From Methanocella sp. PtaU1.Bin125 (GTDB lineage: Archaea > Halobacteriota > Methanocellia > Methanocellales > Methanocellaceae), in NCBI GenBank assembly GCA_002067315.1, contig MVRA01000185.1, forward strand, positions 1-64,000: 64,000 nt of DNA, given 5' to 3'. Within the stretch, counting starts at the first letter, position 1. Each line of letters opens with the position of its first letter. Positions 16,143 to 25,311 of the stretch are shown here, in pieces. A program made the position numbers and the translations under genes. The notes below the pieces were generated by a model. That model saw nothing but the letters and a program-made list of their open reading frames with translations, had not been told where the DNA came from and did not search any database.

Positions 16143-17072
16143 TCAGTCTTCAGGTTCCTCGATCTCCCATCCCAGCTTCTGGGTGATCACCCAGAACGCC
16201 ATCTCGGGGGGAATGGCGCCCGCCTCTGTACAGATCAGGTCGATATAGCGGTGCGGGGTAATGTCGAAGGCCGGGTTGCGGACCTTGAGGCTGGGCCATT
16301 GCTTGCGCTTTTCTTCGCTCAGCACCTCGACTGGGTCGCGTTCCTCGATCTCGACCAGCTCCCCCAGCAGCGTCCGGGGGCTGAATTTATACGTCTCTGC
16401 CGCGACCATGAAGGGCACCCGGGCCTCATGGGCGGCCAGCGAGAGCTGAGACGTGCCGATCTTGTTGATCAGGTTGCCGTTGACCGTGATCGCGTCGGCG
16501 CCGACTACGACCATGTCCACCTTTTTCATGAAATATCGGACGGCAGAGTCGAGGATCAGCGTGGTCGGTATCCCGGCCTTCTGCATGATATCCACGGTGA
16601 TGAGCCCCTGCATTCGGGGACGGGTCTCGGTGGCGATGACGTTGATGTGTTTGCCCTGGCGAAACGCCGTGGTCAGGATGGACGCGGCGGCCGAGGAGTT
16701 ACAGTGGGTCATGACGGTGTATCCGTCTTTTATGCGTCGCGCGCCGATCTCCCCGATTTTCTTGACCGCGCTCTCCGAACCGGATATGAACTCGTCCGCG
16801 TTGGCGATGATCTGCTTCCTTGCGTCCTCGACACTTTCAGCCCTGTATCTCATGACGATGCGGAGCGCATTGGGCAGCGAGACTGCCGTCGGCCGGGTCA
16901 GGTACAGCATCCGGTACGCGTCATGTATCTTACGGTTGAACTCTTCAAGACTATCCGCCTGTATGGAACTGGCCTCTTCCTTAAGCGCGAGCGCGGCGGC
17001 CCTTGCGATGCGGCCGGCGCCCCGGATCTCCATGTTCCTGATCTTTTCCGCGGTCTCTGTCAGCGTGCTCAT
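16143..17072 (-). CDS. Ribose-1,5-bisphosphate isomerase
   Basis: Converts ribose 1,5-bisphosphate to ribulose 1,5-bisphosphate in the archaeal AMP pathway, between AMP phosphorylase and form III Rubisco. It is an eIF2B/MtnA-fold protein. The catalytic cysteine is in MTHCNSS (C124) and the aspartate in VVVGADAITVNG (D193), with ETRPRMQG and GTSQLS of the sugar-phosphate site. The length of 309 fits the R15P group; MtnA proper is longer. The other pathway genes are not in the window. Methylthioribose-1-phosphate isomerase is the main alternative. Confidence 0.85.
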   Translation of the reverse strand: MSTLTETAEKIRNMEIRGAGRIARAAALALKEEASSIQADSLEEFNRKIHDAYRMLYLTRPTAVSLPNALRIVMRYRAESVEDARKQIIANADEFISGSESAVKKIGEIGARRIKDGYTVMTHCNSSAAASILTTAFRQGKHINVIATETRPRMQGLITVDIMQKAGIPTTLILDSAVRYFMKKVDMVVVGADAITVNGNLINKIGTSQLSLAAHEARVPFMVAAETYKFSPRTLLGELVEIEERDPVEVLSEEKRKQWPSLKVRNPAFDITPHRYIDLICTEAGAIPPEMAFWVITQKLGWEIEEPED

Positions 17073-17304
17073 GTGTACAGTAATCTCGTGGCCCGATAGT
17101 TAAAACTTTTCGGGTATCTTTCGCCCGGGGGATTGCCGGTTGCTTATATATACCGCCGTACGCTCCCCCATGGTAATATAAACCATATAAATTGTATATT
17201 TGTTATTCCGGGCTATTAATTTTTATATTATTTTCAGATGATTACGAAAAGATAATATTTATTCTGTACGATTAAGAATTTATTGTATCAGCGATAATCA
17301 TAGT

Positions 17305-19584
17305 GTGGCGATTGAGGTGAAAGAGCGTATACTGGTCGTAGAGGATGAGGCAATTGTCCTGCTCGACCTAAAAAACCGCCTGAATACATTAGGGTATGTG
17401 ATAGTCGGCAGCTCGTCTTACGGGGAGGAAGCTATCAAGAAGGCGGACGAGACGCGGCCCGATATCGTCCTCATGGACATCGGCCTCAAGGGTAAGATCG
17501 ACGGGGTGGAGGCGGCCGACCAGATCAAGAAGACGCTCAACATACCGATCATCTACCTGACCGCCAACTCTGATTTTAATACGCTGCAGCGGGCGAAGGT
17601 CACCGAGCCGTTCGGCTACATCCTCAAGCCGTTCGACGAGCGGGAGCTGCGGACCACCATCGAGATGGCGCTCTACAAGCACAAGCTGGACATCAAGCTG
17701 AACGAGAACCGGCGGTGGATGGAGACGACGCTGAACAGTATCGCCGACTCGGTGATCACCACGGACGTCAGCGCGCACATCACGTTCATAAACCCGGCGG
17801 CCGAGGCCATGACCGGCTGGAAGTCGGCGGACGCGATGAACAAGGACATCTCGGAAGTGCTCAACATCGTCGAAGAGGACACCCGTACCCGGATCGCGGG
17901 ACAGGTACAGAGCGTGCTCGAGCGTAACAGCCCGTATACGTCCAGCGGACATACGGTGCTCGTCTGCTGTAACGGTGCCGAGGTGCCGGTCGACAGCACG
18001 GTCTCGCCCATCAAGGACGTCAACGGCAAGGCTATCGGCGTCGCGTTCGTCTTCCGGGACGTAAGCGATAAGCGGAAGGCGGAAAAGGCCCTGCGGGAAA
18101 GCGAGGCCAACCTGGCCCGGGCCCAGGAGATCGCGCACATCGGCGACTGGGAGCTGGACCTGAAAAACAACACGATGCGGTGGTCCAGCGAAGTCTGGCA
18201 CATCCTGGGCGTCAAAGGCGTCGAGACTTCTCTGGAACTGTTCATCCAGTATGTGCTGCCCGAGGATCGCGATTTGATCATGAAGCAGTACCAGGCCATC
18301 CCGAACGATCGTAAGTTTTCGAGCTTCGACTTTCGCATCGCCCGGCCGGACGGCACCATACGGTATGTGCACGACGAGGCGGAGTACTTCCGTAACGAGT
18401 CGGGCGAGGTCATTAAGCTGTTCGGCACCATGCAGGACATCACCGACCGCAAGCTTGCCGAGGAGGCGCTGAAGGTCAGCGAAGAGCGCTTCTTCAACGT
18501 GACCAACTCGACGCTCGACGCCATTGTCTCCATCAACGAGACCAGCACGATCATCTTCTGGAACAAGGCCGCGGAGCGGATTTTCGGCTACTCGAAGTAC
18601 GAGGCCATCGGGAAGCCGTTCTGGATCATCCTGCCGGCGGAATTCCATTCGCAGTTCAGCCGGTCCATGGAGGTATACAACGCCAGCGGCAAGTCCCTGC
18701 CCCGGGACGCGATCATGCAATACAACGGCCTGAAGAAGGACGGCAGCACCTTTCCCATCGAGATGTCACTGTCCGGGTGGAAGGAGAAGGGCAAATCGTT
18801 CTTCACCGCCATCATCCGCGACATCACGGAGCGGCTGCGGGCCGAAGAGGTCGTCCGCAAGTCCGAGGACCGGTTCTCGAGCTCTTTCCGGGTGTTCCCG
18901 GCCCCGTCGCTGATCACGAACCTGCCGGACGGCCGGATTATCGAGGTCAACGACAGCTTTATCAAAACCACCGGATATTCCCGGGACGAGGTCATCGGCA
19001 AGACCTCCGTGGAAGTGGGCTTGATCAACGCCACCGTGGGGGCCGAGCTTACCACCGAGATGCAATCCCGCGGCAGCATAGGCAGCCGGGTGATCGAGTT
19101 CCGGAAGAAGTCGGGCGAGCAATGCCTGGGACTGCTGGCGAGCAACTATATGGACATCGAAGGCGGGCAGTACCTGATCACGAACGTCATCGACATCACT
19201 GAAATACGGCGTGCCGAAAGAGAACGTGCCGAGGCCGAAGAGATCTACCGGAACTTCAGCGGCGACCGGAAGGACGCCCTGACCATCATCGAAGGCGAAA
19301 ACGTCAAGTACGCCAGCCCCGGCGCGCTGGACATCTTCGGCATCAGGCCGGACGAGATGACGCACGACGTGCACATCGCGCTGGCGGCCCCCGAGGAAAA
19401 GGAACGGGTCCGCGAGATCACCGACCCGGGTAACGGCAACAGCGGGCCGGTCGAGTACTGGATCGTCCGCAAGGACGGCTCCCGCCGGAAGATCCGGAAT
19501 CATCACCTCGTGATCAGCAAGGACGAAAAGAGCGTCCGGAAGTACATTATCACCAGGGACGTTACCGACGAACGTCGCATATGA
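17305..19584 (+). CDS. Response regulator receiver with about five PAS domains, no kinase domain
   Basis: The receiver domain (residues 1-125) keeps the acidic pair E13/D14, the phospho-acceptor D58 (VLMDIG), T86 and K108 (ILKPF). It is followed by PAS units at about 140-265, 275-390, 395-515, 520-640 and 645-755, most ending in the D-I-T/S-D-R-K/E type linker. No HisKA, HATPase, GGDEF or DNA-binding domain follows; the protein ends right after the last PAS unit. Such REC-PAS proteins are common in methanogens and probably act through protein partners. The start is GTG; the 230 bp upstream is AT-rich with several TATA-like runs. Confidence 0.85.
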   Translation: MAIEVKERILVVEDEAIVLLDLKNRLNTLGYVIVGSSSYGEEAIKKADETRPDIVLMDIGLKGKIDGVEAADQIKKTLNIPIIYLTANSDFNTLQRAKVTEPFGYILKPFDERELRTTIEMALYKHKLDIKLNENRRWMETTLNSIADSVITTDVSAHITFINPAAEAMTGWKSADAMNKDISEVLNIVEEDTRTRIAGQVQSVLERNSPYTSSGHTVLVCCNGAEVPVDSTVSPIKDVNGKAIGVAFVFRDVSDKRKAEKALRESEANLARAQEIAHIGDWELDLKNNTMRWSSEVWHILGVKGVETSLELFIQYVLPEDRDLIMKQYQAIPNDRKFSSFDFRIARPDGTIRYVHDEAEYFRNESGEVIKLFGTMQDITDRKLAEEALKVSEERFFNVTNSTLDAIVSINETSTIIFWNKAAERIFGYSKYEAIGKPFWIILPAEFHSQFSRSMEVYNASGKSLPRDAIMQYNGLKKDGSTFPIEMSLSGWKEKGKSFFTAIIRDITERLRAEEVVRKSEDRFSSSFRVFPAPSLITNLPDGRIIEVNDSFIKTTGYSRDEVIGKTSVEVGLINATVGAELTTEMQSRGSIGSRVIEFRKKSGEQCLGLLASNYMDIEGGQYLITNVIDITEIRRAERERAEAEEIYRNFSGDRKDALTIIEGENVKYASPGALDIFGIRPDEMTHDVHIALAAPEEKERVREITDPGNGNSGPVEYWIVRKDGSRRKIRNHHLVISKDEKSVRKYIITRDVTDERRI

Positions 19585-19688
19585 TTTTTATTGGTAACTT
19601 TGCTTTTCACTTTTTTCAATAAGAGAACAAAGGTTATTAGCCGGCTCCCCTCTACAACCTATTGTTATACAGGGGATGGAATCGGTTT

Positions 19689-20516
19689 ATGGAAGAGACA
19701 ACAGGAGTTAACGGCATCAAGGTTTGCTATGAGGTCAGGGGCAATGGCGACAACCTGTTGCTGCTGCACGGTAACGCTATCGGCCGCCAGGCGTGGGACG
19801 GGCTGATCGCCGGCCTGTCGAAGCACTACACGGTCTATGCGCCGGACCTGCCGGGCTTCGGGTGCTCGGACATGCCGGATATCCCGTATAACGTCCCGTT
19901 CTACGCGGATTACCTGGACCGGCTCATGCAGCGGCTCGGGCTGGAAAAGTCGGCCGTCGCGGGCGTGTCCATGGGCGGAGCCGTCGCCGCCACGCTGGCG
20001 GCCGGCCACCCGGATAAGGTCACGAAGCTGATTTTAATAGCCCCGGCAGGGCTGACGCCGCCGCAGGGCGGATTCGTGAAGCCGTCGCGGTTCATGGACG
20101 CGAGCTTCTGGCTGCTTTCCCATAACCGGGACATGTTCCGGCGCTCGCTCGAAGAGCTGTTCTTCGACAAAAACCGGATCCCGGAAGGCGTGGCCGAGTC
20201 GGTCTTCTCCCGCATGAAAAACCCGGCGCACCGCCGCGCGATCCTGCGCAATGTCCAGTACATGGCGAAGGCCGACATGGCCTTCCCGGATATGCTCAAG
20301 GCGATCACGGCGCGGACATTGATCGTATGGGGCCGGGAGGACAGGGTCATCCCGGTAACCGACGCCGAACGTTTCGCGAAGCTCATCAAGTATGCCGAAG
20401 TCGTCACGCTGGCCCGGTGCGGCCACGCGGTACCCGTTGAAAGGGCCGAATCGCTGGCCGATGCGATGCTGTCGTTCCTCGGGGAGGTAAACCTGTATTA
20501 TCCAGCTGAACAATGA
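19689..20516 (+). CDS. Alpha/beta hydrolase
   Basis: 275 residues. Seen are the oxyanion segment LLLHGNAIGRQAW, the nucleophile elbow GVSMGGAVA (serine near residue 98), an aspartate in VWGREDRVIPV and a histidine in LARCGHAVPVERAE, in the order of the alpha/beta hydrolase triad with a helical lid between. The substrate is unknown. ATG 19689 is preferred to a TTG nine codons upstream, but no clear Shine-Dalgarno sequence decides it. Confidence 0.8.
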   Translation: MEETTGVNGIKVCYEVRGNGDNLLLLHGNAIGRQAWDGLIAGLSKHYTVYAPDLPGFGCSDMPDIPYNVPFYADYLDRLMQRLGLEKSAVAGVSMGGAVAATLAAGHPDKVTKLILIAPAGLTPPQGGFVKPSRFMDASFWLLSHNRDMFRRSLEELFFDKNRIPEGVAESVFSRMKNPAHRRAILRNVQYMAKADMAFPDMLKAITARTLIVWGREDRVIPVTDAERFAKLIKYAEVVTLARCGHAVPVERAESLADAMLSFLGEVNLYYPAEQ

Positions 20517-20761
20517 GCAACCTCCGTCGCAACACGAGCGATCCCTGTCGGGGTCACGCGCGCGCACGCGGGACTGTCCGGGGAGGCCTCTTATCGAGGG
20601 CCCGGCATGCCCCGCATTCTATGGTCGGGCCTGGCATGTGTATCCCGGTATATTCAAAAAATCCGATCATCAGTCATTACGAGTGAATCGCTACTGGCGT
20701 TAACCAAAAAGTTCTTTTTTCATTGAGGCAAATATGCGGAAATAACATTCTGGTGCGGGAA
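20517..20761. repeat. Intergenic region with CG tract and GC palindromes
   Basis: Holds the alternating tract CACGCGCGCGCACGCG (20555-20570) and, at about 20598-20635, GGGCCCGGCATGCCCC with an inverted-looking GGTCGGGCCTGGCATG. After 20640 the sequence becomes AT-richer and probably contains the promoter of the MMP9 operon (TTCTTTTTTCATTG near 20711). No gene is seen. Confidence 0.4.
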
Positions 20762-21856
20762 ATGTCTGATCTCTATAATCTGCATGCGGGCTATCTGAAA
20801 TTCCGGAACCCGGTCGCCGTGGCGTCCATGGCCGGTATCACCGACAGTGCCTTTTTCGAGCAGTGCAAGGATGCAGGGCTGTACATCCTGGGCGGCTACA
20901 GCCTGGACGAGCCGACGATGCAGGCCTCGAAGGCCATAGCGGCACGGGGGCGTAAGGAGTTCGTCTCCGACGACATCTTCTCGCTCATCGAATCGGAGCT
21001 GAAAAAGGTCTCGGGCAAGGGCGTCGCCATCGGTATCAACGTGCGGGCCACCACGGCCGGGCCGATGATCCGGGCAGCAGAGCTGGCGAAAAAGTACGGC
21101 GCGCTCCTGGAGATTAACGCGCACTGTCGCCAGGAAGAGATGGCCGCGATCGGCGTGGGCGAGGTCATGTTGAAAGACCGCATCAGGCTAGCCCGTCTGG
21201 TGACCGAACTGAAAAGTACCGGCGTGGTCGTGTCGCTGAAGATGCGGACGGGTGTGGTGGACGACGTAGCGCTGTTACGGCTGTTAGAGAAGGCCGGCCT
21301 GGACATCGTGCATGTGGACGCCATGGGCCGGGGTGGCGCCAACCTGAAAGAGCACGGCAACAACTCCATCGAAGGCTACGAGACGGCCCAGGCGATGTAC
21401 AGCGCCGGCTCGGACATGATCTCGATGGCGCGCGCCGTCATGGCCGGGCCGAAGATCGTAAAGAGCATCGTGGCATATACGGAAGACCAGCAGCAGATGA
21501 CCGGATGGTATAATGCGCCCTCGCATATCTGCCGCGGCGGCGACCTGCGCGGGCTGACCTGGTGCTGCCCGCCGATCAAGGACTGCCCGATCCACATGGC
21601 CCTGCGCCGGGCGAACCTCGACCCGGAGAAGTTCGCGAAGATCAAGCTGAACTTCGGCAAGGGCACCCCGCTGGAAGTCGGCACGACCACCTGCTTCGGC
21701 AGCATGGTCTGGTGCTGCAAGTTCAACAAGCATTGCTACCTCCGGGAGGGCTCCATGGAGGAGAACAACCTGGACATGAAAGCGTACGTAGCCCTGAAGA
21801 AAAAGCTGTCCGAAGAAATCATTAAAAATATAGATAAAGAAAGGGTAATAACATAG
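20762..21856 (+). CDS. Methanogenesis marker protein 9 (Dus-like)
   Basis: A TIM-barrel protein related to dihydrouridine synthases (VAVASMAGITDSAFF, INVRAT, LEINAHCRQEEM, VSLKMRTG, DIVHVDAMGRGG). It ends in the cysteine-rich extension that defines methanogenesis marker 9: HICRGGDLRGLTWCCPP, KDCPIHMAL, TTCFGSMVWCCKFNKHC. Found essentially only in methanogens and relatives; the function is not settled, and the Cys cluster probably holds metal or Fe-S. The ATG at 20762 gives the natural N terminus; a TTG frame extends 13 codons further. First gene of a tight operon with CitG-like and DUF447 proteins. Confidence 0.85.
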   Translation: MSDLYNLHAGYLKFRNPVAVASMAGITDSAFFEQCKDAGLYILGGYSLDEPTMQASKAIAARGRKEFVSDDIFSLIESELKKVSGKGVAIGINVRATTAGPMIRAAELAKKYGALLEINAHCRQEEMAAIGVGEVMLKDRIRLARLVTELKSTGVVVSLKMRTGVVDDVALLRLLEKAGLDIVHVDAMGRGGANLKEHGNNSIEGYETAQAMYSAGSDMISMARAVMAGPKIVKSIVAYTEDQQQMTGWYNAPSHICRGGDLRGLTWCCPPIKDCPIHMALRRANLDPEKFAKIKLNFGKGTPLEVGTTTCFGSMVWCCKFNKHCYLREGSMEENNLDMKAYVALKKKLSEEIIKNIDKERVIT

Positions 21857-21858
21857 CC

Positions 21859-22707
21859 ATGGAACGCTTGCTGACGCCTTCTTACATCGCGCGCTGCGCA
21901 GTGCTGGCCATGGCGCTGGAAGTGTCCGGCACGCCAAAGCCGGGCAACATCGACCGCGATCACGACTACGCTGACACCAAATACGAGGACTTCCTGGCCG
22001 CGGCTATCAGTGTGTTCCCGGTCATGGAGAAGGCGTGCCATAACCACGGCATCGGCGAGCTTATCCTCGAGGCGTCGGAGGAAAGCACCGCATGGCAGCC
22101 GGGCGGCAACACTCATTTCGGTGCATACATTCTGCTGTTCCCGCTCATCAAGGCCGCCTGCGCGAACCCCTCCGGCCTGCAGGACGAGGCGATCCAGGCC
22201 GTGCGCGAGACTACCGTGGAGGACGCCGTGGACTTCTATAAGGCCTTCGGCAAGGTCCAGGTGAAGATGAAGGGCTCGGAGGACCTCGACGTCAGCGACG
22301 CGTCCTCGCTGGACGACATTCGCAACCGCGGGCTGACGCTGTTCGACATCATGGAGATATCGTCCAAAAACGACATGGTCGCCCGGGAGTGGACCAACGG
22401 GTTCGCCCGTAGCTTTAAGGCTGCCGAGCTCATCTCGGAGCGACGCGACGGCGGGACGCTGAACGACGCCATCGTGCTCACTTACCTGGACCTGCTCGCG
22501 GACGAGCCTGACACCTTCGTCGCCAAGAAGTACGACATGAGCCGGGCACTGTACGTCCAGGGCCTGGCCATCGACGTGATAGAGCGCCGGATGACGCTGA
22601 ACGAGCTGTCGAACCGGCTATACCGGGAGAAGATCAACCCGGGCTCGACGGCCGACATCGTCATCGCGGGCATTTTTATCGCCCTGCTCCGCGGCATGAG
22701 GGTATGA
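21859..22707 (+). CDS. CitG-family triphosphoribosyl-dephospho-CoA synthase-like protein
   Basis: 282 residues matching the CitG/MdcB all-helical fold, with the family's SGTPKPGNIDR and WQPGGNTHFGAYILLFPL. Bacterial CitG makes the prosthetic-group precursor of citrate or malonate lyase from ATP and dephospho-CoA. Methanogens have no such lyase, so the archaeal substrate is open. It starts 2 nt after MMP9 and ends 1 nt before DUF447, indicating translational coupling and a shared pathway. Confidence 0.8.
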   Translation: MERLLTPSYIARCAVLAMALEVSGTPKPGNIDRDHDYADTKYEDFLAAAISVFPVMEKACHNHGIGELILEASEESTAWQPGGNTHFGAYILLFPLIKAACANPSGLQDEAIQAVRETTVEDAVDFYKAFGKVQVKMKGSEDLDVSDASSLDDIRNRGLTLFDIMEISSKNDMVAREWTNGFARSFKAAELISERRDGGTLNDAIVLTYLDLLADEPDTFVAKKYDMSRALYVQGLAIDVIERRMTLNELSNRLYREKINPGSTADIVIAGIFIALLRGMRV

Positions 22708-22708
22708 G

Positions 22709-23263
22709 ATGGGGCCGATCGACGAGATATTGCAGCCGGGCATCACCGAGACGGTCGTGACCACGCTGTCGATCGACGGAAAGCCGAACGCTGCGCCCAT
22801 GGGGATCGTGCGGCAGAACGACAGCCTTTACATTCGCATGTTCCCGGGCTCGAATACGTTCCGCAACGTTTCCGGGACCGGAAAGCTCGTGATCAACATC
22901 GTCGACGATCCCGTCGTCTTCGTCTGCTCTGCGTTCCGCGATCTGGACGAGAGCTACTACGTGCCGCAGCCGGGCATGCCACCGCTCATCACCGGCGTAT
23001 ACGCATGGGTCTACTGCGAGGCCCGGGTCGAAGGAACCGTCCGGCTGACGCCCGTGAAGAGCGAGATCGTCCGGCGCCGGGTCCCCCGCTTCAGCCGTGG
23101 CTTCGCGGCCGTGATCGACGCCGCCGTCACCGGCACCCGGCTGAAATTTCTGGGCGAAGAGGGCAAAAAGAAAATCCGCGAGGACGCCGTGCTCGTGGAA
23201 AAGTGCGGCACCCCGGCCGATAAGGAAGCGATGCGCAGGCTGAAAGAGATACTGGATATTTAA
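22709..23263 (+). CDS. DUF447 family protein (flavin-reductase-like fold)
   Basis: 184 residues beginning with TETVVTTLSIDGKPNAAPMG, then GSNTFRNV and KLVINIVDDPVVFVCSAF, the hallmarks of the DUF447 family, whose split-barrel fold is that of FMN-binding flavin reductases. A helical C-terminal domain follows. Third gene of the MMP9-CitG-DUF447 operon. A flavin- or nucleotide-linked role is an inference from fold. Confidence 0.8.
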   Translation: MGPIDEILQPGITETVVTTLSIDGKPNAAPMGIVRQNDSLYIRMFPGSNTFRNVSGTGKLVINIVDDPVVFVCSAFRDLDESYYVPQPGMPPLITGVYAWVYCEARVEGTVRLTPVKSEIVRRRVPRFSRGFAAVIDAAVTGTRLKFLGEEGKKKIREDAVLVEKCGTPADKEAMRRLKEILDI

Positions 23264-23671
23264 AGTCGTATCCGAAAGGTACCGGACTATCTCTGGCAAT
23301 TGCCGTGCCGGGCGACCTCGCGCGCGCATGAATGGCCGGGCATGGCCTGTTGCTCGTTTTACGGCCCCTGCCTGCCACGGAGAAAATGCTTCCGTCTGAA
23401 ACCATTTTTAAATGGTAATTGTCAGGTGTCTCTTCAACAGGTGGCCATGGCCATCGCACGCGCGCGCGAGCGGACGGCCGCCAGTCCATGAGACTCGCTT
23501 GATGAAGAACAGTTCTTCACGCGCAAGCAATGAAATGGGCCCTGTTTCGGTGCCGGTCATATAGATCCTCGCGACGACGCGGGAATACCGTCCTGCGCTA
23601 AGCCTCCGTAAAGGCTATTCCGGAAGCCTGAACAGGACTTAGAAGGAACACCTGAATAGTTACTTTAAATG
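23264..23671. repeat. Gene-free region with CG tracts and palindromes
   Basis: Two alternating tracts occur here, TCGCGCGCGCATG at 23318-23330 and GCACGCGCGCGCGAG at 23456-23470, the first followed by GGCCGGGCATGGCC. A hairpin at 23497-23527 is built on GAAGAAC-A-GTTCTTC with outer GCTTG/CAAGC. A short piece at 23570-23584 (CTCGCGACGACGCGGGAAT) resembles family B. I see no gene. Confidence 0.4.
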
Positions 23672-23893
23672 TTACTTTTTACTCATGATGTGAACGATGC
23701 CGGAGAGCAGGCCCAGCAAGAAGCCAAGCCCCGTCATCAGCAGGATGATCTGCCCGGAAAAGTCGATGCCTGTGATGACCTTCAGTCCGCCGGTGATCGC
23801 GTCACTGAAGGACGGGAAGAGGCTGATGATGACGCCGAGGACCAGGCCGATAAGCGCGCCGAAGATCGTACGCAGCAATGCTCCGAGAACCAT
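23672..23893 (-). CDS. Small membrane protein (73 aa)
   Basis: Two hydrophobic helices (about 5-26 and 48-68) joined by a short amphipathic loop, glycine-rich (GALIGLVLG, LGFLLGLLSG), ending in SKK. No Shine-Dalgarno sequence precedes the ATG, but an AT-rich stretch lies about 25-40 nt upstream, as expected for a leaderless archaeal mRNA. Function unknown. Confidence 0.55.
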   Translation of the reverse strand: MVLGALLRTIFGALIGLVLGVIISLFPSFSDAITGGLKVITGIDFSGQIILLMTGLGFLLGLLSGIVHIMSKK

Positions 23894-23944
23894 ATGAATA
23901 CCGTAATAATATCTACAATGCCCGGGATATTATATTTTACCGGC

Positions 23945-24319
23945 CTATTTCAGGCGGCTTTTGATCTTTTTGATCCGGTCGATATATGCAGACGTCTCTT
24001 TTTTCTTCTTTTCTTCAAGGATACTGAGCACGTCGTCCATGCTGCCGGCCAGGGTATAATGCATAACTCCACGGTCGTGGGGCTTTTCGGCCTTCTTCTC
24101 GCCCCGGACAATCCGGTCTTCGCGGAGCTTTTTCAGGATGATACTGACGGTCGAGGATTTAATCCCTGTGACAATCTCGATTTCCCTGCTGGTGCAATCG
24201 TCGTGCACGGCCAGGCATACGATAATGCGGGCCATCGATCGGCTCAATCCGAATTCCTCAAGAAGTTTAACGAATTGCTCTTCTTTTTCATCGAGTACAG
24301 TGATTTCCGCATGTTTCAT
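23945..24319 (-). CDS. Winged-helix transcriptional regulator (TrmB/MarR-like)
   Basis: 124 residues. The N-terminal helix LLEEFGLSRSMARIIVCLAV is followed by a helix-turn-helix (CTSREIEIVTGIKSSTVSII), a recognition/wing segment and a C-terminal lysine-rich coiled helix that could dimerise. It resembles small archaeal wHTH regulators of the TrmB/MarR type. The target is unknown; the neighbouring small membrane protein (51 bp downstream in the same direction) is one candidate. Confidence 0.75.
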   Translation of the reverse strand: MKHAEITVLDEKEEQFVKLLEEFGLSRSMARIIVCLAVHDDCTSREIEIVTGIKSSTVSIILKKLREDRIVRGEKKAEKPHDRGVMHYTLAGSMDDVLSILEEKKKKETSAYIDRIKKIKSRLK

Positions 24320-24453
24320 TTTTATTACCTTTGGCTCCGTTGATAAGAAATCGTCATATCCTTTGGGCCATCCATGGTATATTAATTTTACTTAACAGTC
24401 GGGTTAAATAAAACGGAATGCATAAGACGGATATTTATTTTTCCCGGGAGTAT

Positions 24454-25194
24454 TTATTTGGAAGGATGGCTGAAATTTCCCGTGTCGTCGGTCGCCGGGG
24501 TGCCCGCCTTGCCGGCACTCTCGGGCATATCGATGGCGTGCATGGCCTCGAACAGCCGGTCCCAGTCGAGCTGGGTGCTCACGCAGCCGGACCGGTTGAG
24601 CATGACGCCGATGGCCGGGACCCGGTGCCGGTGCATCATGTCCTGTCCGTCCCTGACCTCGTAGATACACCCGACGCCGATGATCGCTTCGGGCTTGTAT
24701 TTTTGCATCATGCGCATGATGAAGCTGGAGCCCGGGACGACGAAAAACATGTACCCCAGCCTTTCCGCCTCCTTGCGGGCGTCCGATATGCCGCACGCGC
24801 CGCAGCCGCGGCATTTGATGCCCTCGGGCGTGAGCGTCGCCGGGCAGGTGACCGAGCGAAGGCACTGGGGCAGGAAGATCGCGCGCTTGTTGAAGGGCAC
24901 CTTGCGGTACATGGGATAGATCGCCTGGTTCTTGAGCTTGATGGCAAGCAGGTCCATGCGGGTGTCGTCAACCCGCAGGAGCCTTAGAATCACGCGAATG
25001 GGGCTCTCGAAGAAGACAATCCCGGTCACCAGCAGGTTAGGGAACAGGATATTGCCCGTCTTGAACGAATAAGCGAGCAACAGCAGGATGATGAAAATGA
25101 TCAGGGCCGATATGAGCAGGCTGAGGATAACCACCAAACCAAGCAGCATCGCCAGTAGTGAAAATATATCAATAGCAGTCTCAACTAGCCCCAT
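24454..25194 (-). CDS. DUF116 domain membrane-anchored protein
   Basis: 246 residues. Two N-terminal membrane helices (about 10-45) are followed by a cytoplasmic DUF116 domain with conserved cysteines in PQCLRSVTCPA and IKCRGCGACGISDA, then FFVVPGSSFIMRM and IIGVGCIYEVRDG. The spacing suggests an iron-sulfur or zinc site. Family function unknown. It is divergent from iorA with about 115 bp between, so the two may be co-regulated from one region. Confidence 0.8.
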   Translation of the reverse strand: MGLVETAIDIFSLLAMLLGLVVILSLLISALIIFIILLLLAYSFKTGNILFPNLLVTGIVFFESPIRVILRLLRVDDTRMDLLAIKLKNQAIYPMYRKVPFNKRAIFLPQCLRSVTCPATLTPEGIKCRGCGACGISDARKEAERLGYMFFVVPGSSFIMRMMQKYKPEAIIGVGCIYEVRDGQDMMHRHRVPAIGVMLNRSGCVSTQLDWDRLFEAMHAIDMPESAGKAGTPATDDTGNFSHPSK

Positions 25195-25311
25195 ATAACA
25201 CAGTGAATGTGCAGAAGTTGTTAAATAGCTTGTCGGTGCGAATCGGAACGCGTGACAGAGGCTGGCTAGCTATTTATACTTTCATGTGCTGATGGAACAT
25301 GAGGAACGACC

